The notes under the pieces were generated by a model. The model did no database searches. It saw nothing but the letters and a program-made list of their open reading frames with translations, and was not told where the DNA came from. 7,936 nucleotides of DNA. Origin: CBDTTW01 sp965363675 (GTDB taxonomy: Bacteria; Bacteroidota; Rhodothermia; Rhodothermales; DASSAV01). The stretch covers positions 1-7,936 of the forward strand of contig CBDTTW010000142.1 of NCBI GenBank assembly GCA_965363675.1, read 5' to 3'. Position numbers and translations under genes: made by a program. The first letter of the stretch is position 1. Each line of letters begins with the position of its first letter. This document shows, in pieces, positions 5,852-7,936 of this stretch.

Positions 5852-6304
5852 TTTGGGATACAGGCTGTCGATCCGATGCCGGCCCTCTTCGGCGTGGTAG
5901 AAACCTACCCCGAGCCACACGCCCGCTGCCGACACCAGGACGTAGCCGGCCGAGGAGCAGGCGCGGCACTGCGCCGCCGAGGCGTCCACCGGGCGCCGCC
6001 GCAGGTACGCTTCCGCCTGCGCGGCGCCGAGCGAGACGCAGCAGCGGCGGGCGTGCGGGCCGAGCAGCATGGCCGCCTCGGTGGTCAGCTTGGGGTAGGG
6101 CTGGTCCAGGCGCATCAGCGCAAGGCCCCGGGCGAGCGCCTTCGGCGCGTCCGGCGGCTGGTGATCCGCCGCTGCGAGGCGCAGCGTGTGCGGCGCCTGG
6201 AAGACGACCCGGTAGGGCGCCCAGGTTTCCGGGGCAAAGCCGAAGCGCGTTTCGAGCAGCTCCATGGCGGCCCGTACGCGGACCTCGTCGGGGTCAGGGG
6301 GCAT
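5822..6304 (-). CDS. RsmF-like PUA-type C-terminal domain encoded as a separate protein
   Basis: A 160-residue protein that resembles the C-terminal half of RsmF-type rRNA methyltransferases: 'VSLGAAQAEAYLRRR' (90-104) matches the family's 'L..eeA..YL.g' helix, followed by 'GYVLVSAAGVWLGVGF' (120-135) and 'SLYPKAYAL' (147-155), equivalent to the usual G-W-V-L-V...G.PLGWG...NHYPKGLR ending. In RsmF this region helps bind rRNA. It lacks any SAM-binding motif. Four cysteines (C88, C89, C113, C116) could form a metal site, which is unusual for the domain. It overlaps the methyltransferase gene by 11 bases in a +1 frame and has a good GGAG at 6315-6312, seven bases before ATG, so separate translation is plausible. 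It may alternatively be the end of a frameshifted fusion. Domain identity is by pattern memory, moderately sure. Confidence 0.72.
   Translation of the reverse strand: MPPDPDEVRVRAAMELLETRFGFAPETWAPYRVVFQAPHTLRLAAADHQPPDAPKALARGLALMRLDQPYPKLTTEAAMLLGPHARRCCVSLGAAQAEAYLRRRPVDASAAQCRACSSAGYVLVSAAGVWLGVGFYHAEEGRHRIDSLYPKAYALKGPTR
6294..6304 (-). other. Overlap ATGCCCCCTGA with CCC-TGA shift-prone site
   Basis: On the minus strand the methyltransferase ends GAT GCC CCC TGA, while ATG of the next frame starts one base into the GAT codon. A run of five C precedes a TGA followed by C. A +1 slip of the proline tRNA from CCC to CCT would continue straight into the second frame (next codon GAC), and loss of one C from the run would have the same effect. 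The context resembles prfB-type +1 sites (CUU UGA C). Slippage is inference only. Confidence 0.4.
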
Positions 6305-7217
6305 CGGCTTTCTCCAGGATCGCTACGAAGAAGCCGCCCGTGTCGTTGTGGTGCGGCCAGAGCCGCAGGCAGCCGCCGACTTCTTCAGCAAAGGTTTGCC
6401 CCTGCCACGCCGTGACGCCGGGGGCGACGCGCAGGCCCGGCAGCGCAGCCGGCGCCACGCGCACGGCCCCCGGCGGCCAGGCCCGGAGCGCGGCATCGAC
6501 GACGGCTTCGTTTTCCTCGGGCGCGAACGTGCAGGTGGCGTAGGCGACGCGCCCGCCCGGGCGGCACAGGCGCAGGGCGCGGCGCAGCATGGCCTGCTGC
6601 CGCCGTCCGTGGGCCAGACTCTGCTCGCGGCAGGCGGCGCGCAGCACACGCGGCGCCTTGCGCGCTGTGCCCTCGCACGAGCAGGGGGCGTCGAGCAGCA
6701 CCGCGTCGAACGCGTCGCGGCCGGGGTAGTGCGCCGCGTCGGCCGCCGTGAGCGAGACGTTGGCCAGGCCGAGCCGTGCGAGCGTCGTCTGGACGACGTT
6801 CAGCCGCCCCTGCGAAAGGTCGTTGGCGACGACCGTGCCCCGGCCCCCAAGCGCCAGGGCCAGTTGCGCCGTTTTGCCGCCGGGGGCCGCGCACAGGTCG
6901 AGCACGCGCCGGCCCGGCGGCGGCGCCAGCAGCCACGCCGGCAGCATCGACGCCTCCTCCTGGATGTGGTAGAGGCCCGCGAGGTAAGGCAGGCGCGCGC
7001 CCGCGCCCTCGGGCCGCCCGAGCCGAAAGGCGGCGGGGCGCCACGACAGGGGCGCGGGCTCCAGCCCCTCGGCGGCCAGCATCGCCCCGACCTCGTCGGC
7101 GGAGGCCCGGAGCGTGTTGACCCATACCGCCGTCGGGAGCGGGCGCCGGAGCGCCTCCAGGAAGGCTTCCCAGTCGTCGATGAGGGGGTGGTAGCGTTCG
7201 AGGGGAGCGTCGTACAT
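6294..7217 (-). CDS. NOL1/NOP2/Sun-family (RsmB/RsmF-type) RNA cytosine-C5 methyltransferase, catalytic part
   Basis: A 307-residue SAM-dependent methyltransferase expected to make 5-methylcytosine in RNA, most likely 16S rRNA. The N-terminal region has 'VWVNTLR' (31-37) and 'GLYHIQEEAS' (81-90). Motif I is 'VLDLCAAPGGKT' (105-116), with 'VANDLS' (130-135) for the ribose acid. Motif IV 'DAPCSCEGTA' holds C179, used to release product, and motif VI 'YATCTFAPEENE' holds the catalytic nucleophile C229. The chain stops just after 'GGFFVAILEK', where RsmF proteins normally continue into a PUA-like domain; that domain is the overlapping downstream frame. No NusB-like N-terminal domain is present, which favours RsmF over RsmB. 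The ATG at 7217 follows the preceding stop by six bases with no clear Shine-Dalgarno, suggesting coupling. Family certain; exact rRNA position unknown. Confidence 0.93.
   Translation of the reverse strand: MYDAPLERYHPLIDDWEAFLEALRRPLPTAVWVNTLRASADEVGAMLAAEGLEPAPLSWRPAAFRLGRPEGAGARLPYLAGLYHIQEEASMLPAWLLAPPPGRRVLDLCAAPGGKTAQLALALGGRGTVVANDLSQGRLNVVQTTLARLGLANVSLTAADAAHYPGRDAFDAVLLDAPCSCEGTARKAPRVLRAACREQSLAHGRRQQAMLRRALRLCRPGGRVAYATCTFAPEENEAVVDAALRAWPPGAVRVAPAALPGLRVAPGVTAWQGQTFAEEVGGCLRLWPHHNDTGGFFVAILEKADAP
6312..6315 (-). promoter_or_regulatory. Shine-Dalgarno for the PUA-like gene
   Basis: GGAG inside the methyltransferase 3' end, seven bases upstream of ATG at 6304. It supports independent or coupled initiation of the small downstream protein and argues against, but does not exclude, expression only by frameshifting. 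Confidence 0.5.
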
Positions 7218-7223
7218 GACCGG

Positions 7224-7936
7224 CTACAGCGAGACGTGCGCGAAGACGTAGAGCGTCGTAGCAAAGTCGGCTCCGGCCGGGTGCGCGCGCACGTCCCGGT
7301 TGAGCAGATTGTCCAGCCGGAAGCCGGTTTGCAGGTGTTCGCCCCAGAAGCGTTTCGACGCCTGCGCCTCCAGGTTCCACACGGCGGCGAGCCGGGCGGG
7401 GTAGCGCCCGACGGTCTGCACGTCGGCCTCGCGGTAGCCCGCCCAGTACGTCGGCGAGTGGTAACGCACGCCTGCCCTCGCCGAGAAGCGGGCGGCGGGG
7501 CGGTAGTGGAGATCGTAGCGCAGCAGGCTCCGGGGCGCCGAGGCCCACGCCTGCCAGTACACCACGTCGTCGGCGACGGGGCGCAGCGCCTGGTAGAAGG
7601 CGCGCTGCTCCAGGCTGCGCCCCATGCGCAGCGTCGCCGCCGCAAAGGCGCCCGCCGCCGCGCCGCTCGCCTCGGGCGCGGTGGCCGTGGCGGTGTAGAA
7701 ATACGCGGCCCCCGGCGCGAGCGCGTCGTCGCGGACGAAGCGCCGGCTGTAATACGTCAGGCTTTGCCGGGGCGTAAAGCGAAAAAAAGCCCCGAGGTTG
7801 AGGCGAACCCTCCGAAACATCGGGAACGCCCAGGAGGCATCGGCCGCGCCGCTCTCGGCGAGCGGCAGGTACGGCGGCGGTGTGTAGGCGGCCGGCAGCG
7901 CCTCGGGCAGCCGGTAGCCTCGCAGGCTCCAGTAGG
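7224..7936 (-). CDS. C-terminal part of an outer-membrane beta-barrel, probably a TonB-dependent receptor (5' end outside window)
   Basis: The minus-strand frame is open from the window edge to the TAG at 7226-7224, giving about 237 residues; the ATG at 7820 is internal, since 38 in-frame codons precede it without a stop. The sequence is a succession of short amphipathic strands rich in Tyr, Arg and alternating hydrophobics, such as 'LRYDLHYRPAARFSARAGVRYHS' shortened here to its core 'FSARAGVRYHS'. Near the end, 'GFRLDNLLNRDVRAHPAG' resembles the N-L-F/L-N-R turn before the last strands of TonB-dependent receptors. The final strand ends in Leu rather than the usual Phe. No plug domain or TonB box can be seen because the N-terminus is missing, so substrate and TonB dependence are open. 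The methyltransferase starts six bases after its stop, implying one transcript. Confidence 0.75.
   Translation of the reverse strand, partial: YWSLRGYRLPEALPAAYTPPPYLPLAESGAADASWAFPMFRRVRLNLGAFFRFTPRQSLTYYSRRFVRDDALAPGAAYFYTATATAPEASGAAAGAFAAATLRMGRSLEQRAFYQALRPVADDVVYWQAWASAPRSLLRYDLHYRPAARFSARAGVRYHSPTYWAGYREADVQTVGRYPARLAAVWNLEAQASKRFWGEHLQTGFRLDNLLNRDVRAHPAGADFATTLYVFAHVSL

Noticed and set aside
6385..7548. A 387-codon minus-strand frame across the methyltransferase and barrel genes
   Set aside because: It is a shifted frame of two well-supported genes, Arg/Ala/Pro/Gly-rich with no recognisable domain.

Overview
The window is very GC-rich DNA (about 70 % by eye) and densely coding, with one intergenic gap longer than 20 bases. 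Several features point to a high-GC relative of the Bacteroidota, most likely the Rhodothermota (Rhodothermales / Rubricoccaceae type): a PorV/PorQ-family outer-membrane protein, a TonB protein, a TonB-dependent-receptor-like barrel, and genes that often lack a strong Shine-Dalgarno. The lineage is an inference from gene content and composition only.

Layout. (A) 1-1612, plus strand: the 3' end of a large membrane protein (DUF6798-like soluble tail), overlapped by 11 bases by a cytoplasmic M14-type zinc peptidase. A weak hairpin plus T-tract follows. (B) 1613-1775: the only real intergenic region, with a sigma70-like promoter candidate, a dyad and the RBS of the next gene. (C) 1776-5815, plus strand: a tight four-gene run of PorV/PorQ-like barrel, GtrB/DPM1-like family 2 glycosyltransferase, mtnA (methionine salvage isomerase) and a TonB-type energy transducer, with junctions of 13 bases, 11 bases and an ATGA overlap. 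(D) 7936-5822, minus strand, converging on C with only 6 bases between stops: the C-terminal end of an outer-membrane beta-barrel (probably a TonB-dependent receptor), a NOL1/NOP2/Sun (RsmB/RsmF-type) RNA cytosine-C5 methyltransferase, and a small protein that looks like the PUA-like C-terminal half of RsmF.

How the genes fit together. Cluster C is mostly envelope-related, with one metabolic gene (mtnA) inside it. TonB and the TonB-dependent-receptor-like barrel lie in convergent units, so nothing in the sequence ties them to each other. The most interesting point is in D. The methyltransferase catalytic domain and its PUA-like RNA-binding domain, normally one polypeptide in RsmF, are two overlapping reading frames here. 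They are joined at GCC CCC TGA C, where one +1 slip would give a 464-residue protein of ordinary RsmF size. A good Shine-Dalgarno for independent initiation of the second frame is also present, so the split may be real. I see no RNA genes, CRISPR arrays, insertion sequences or attachment sites.
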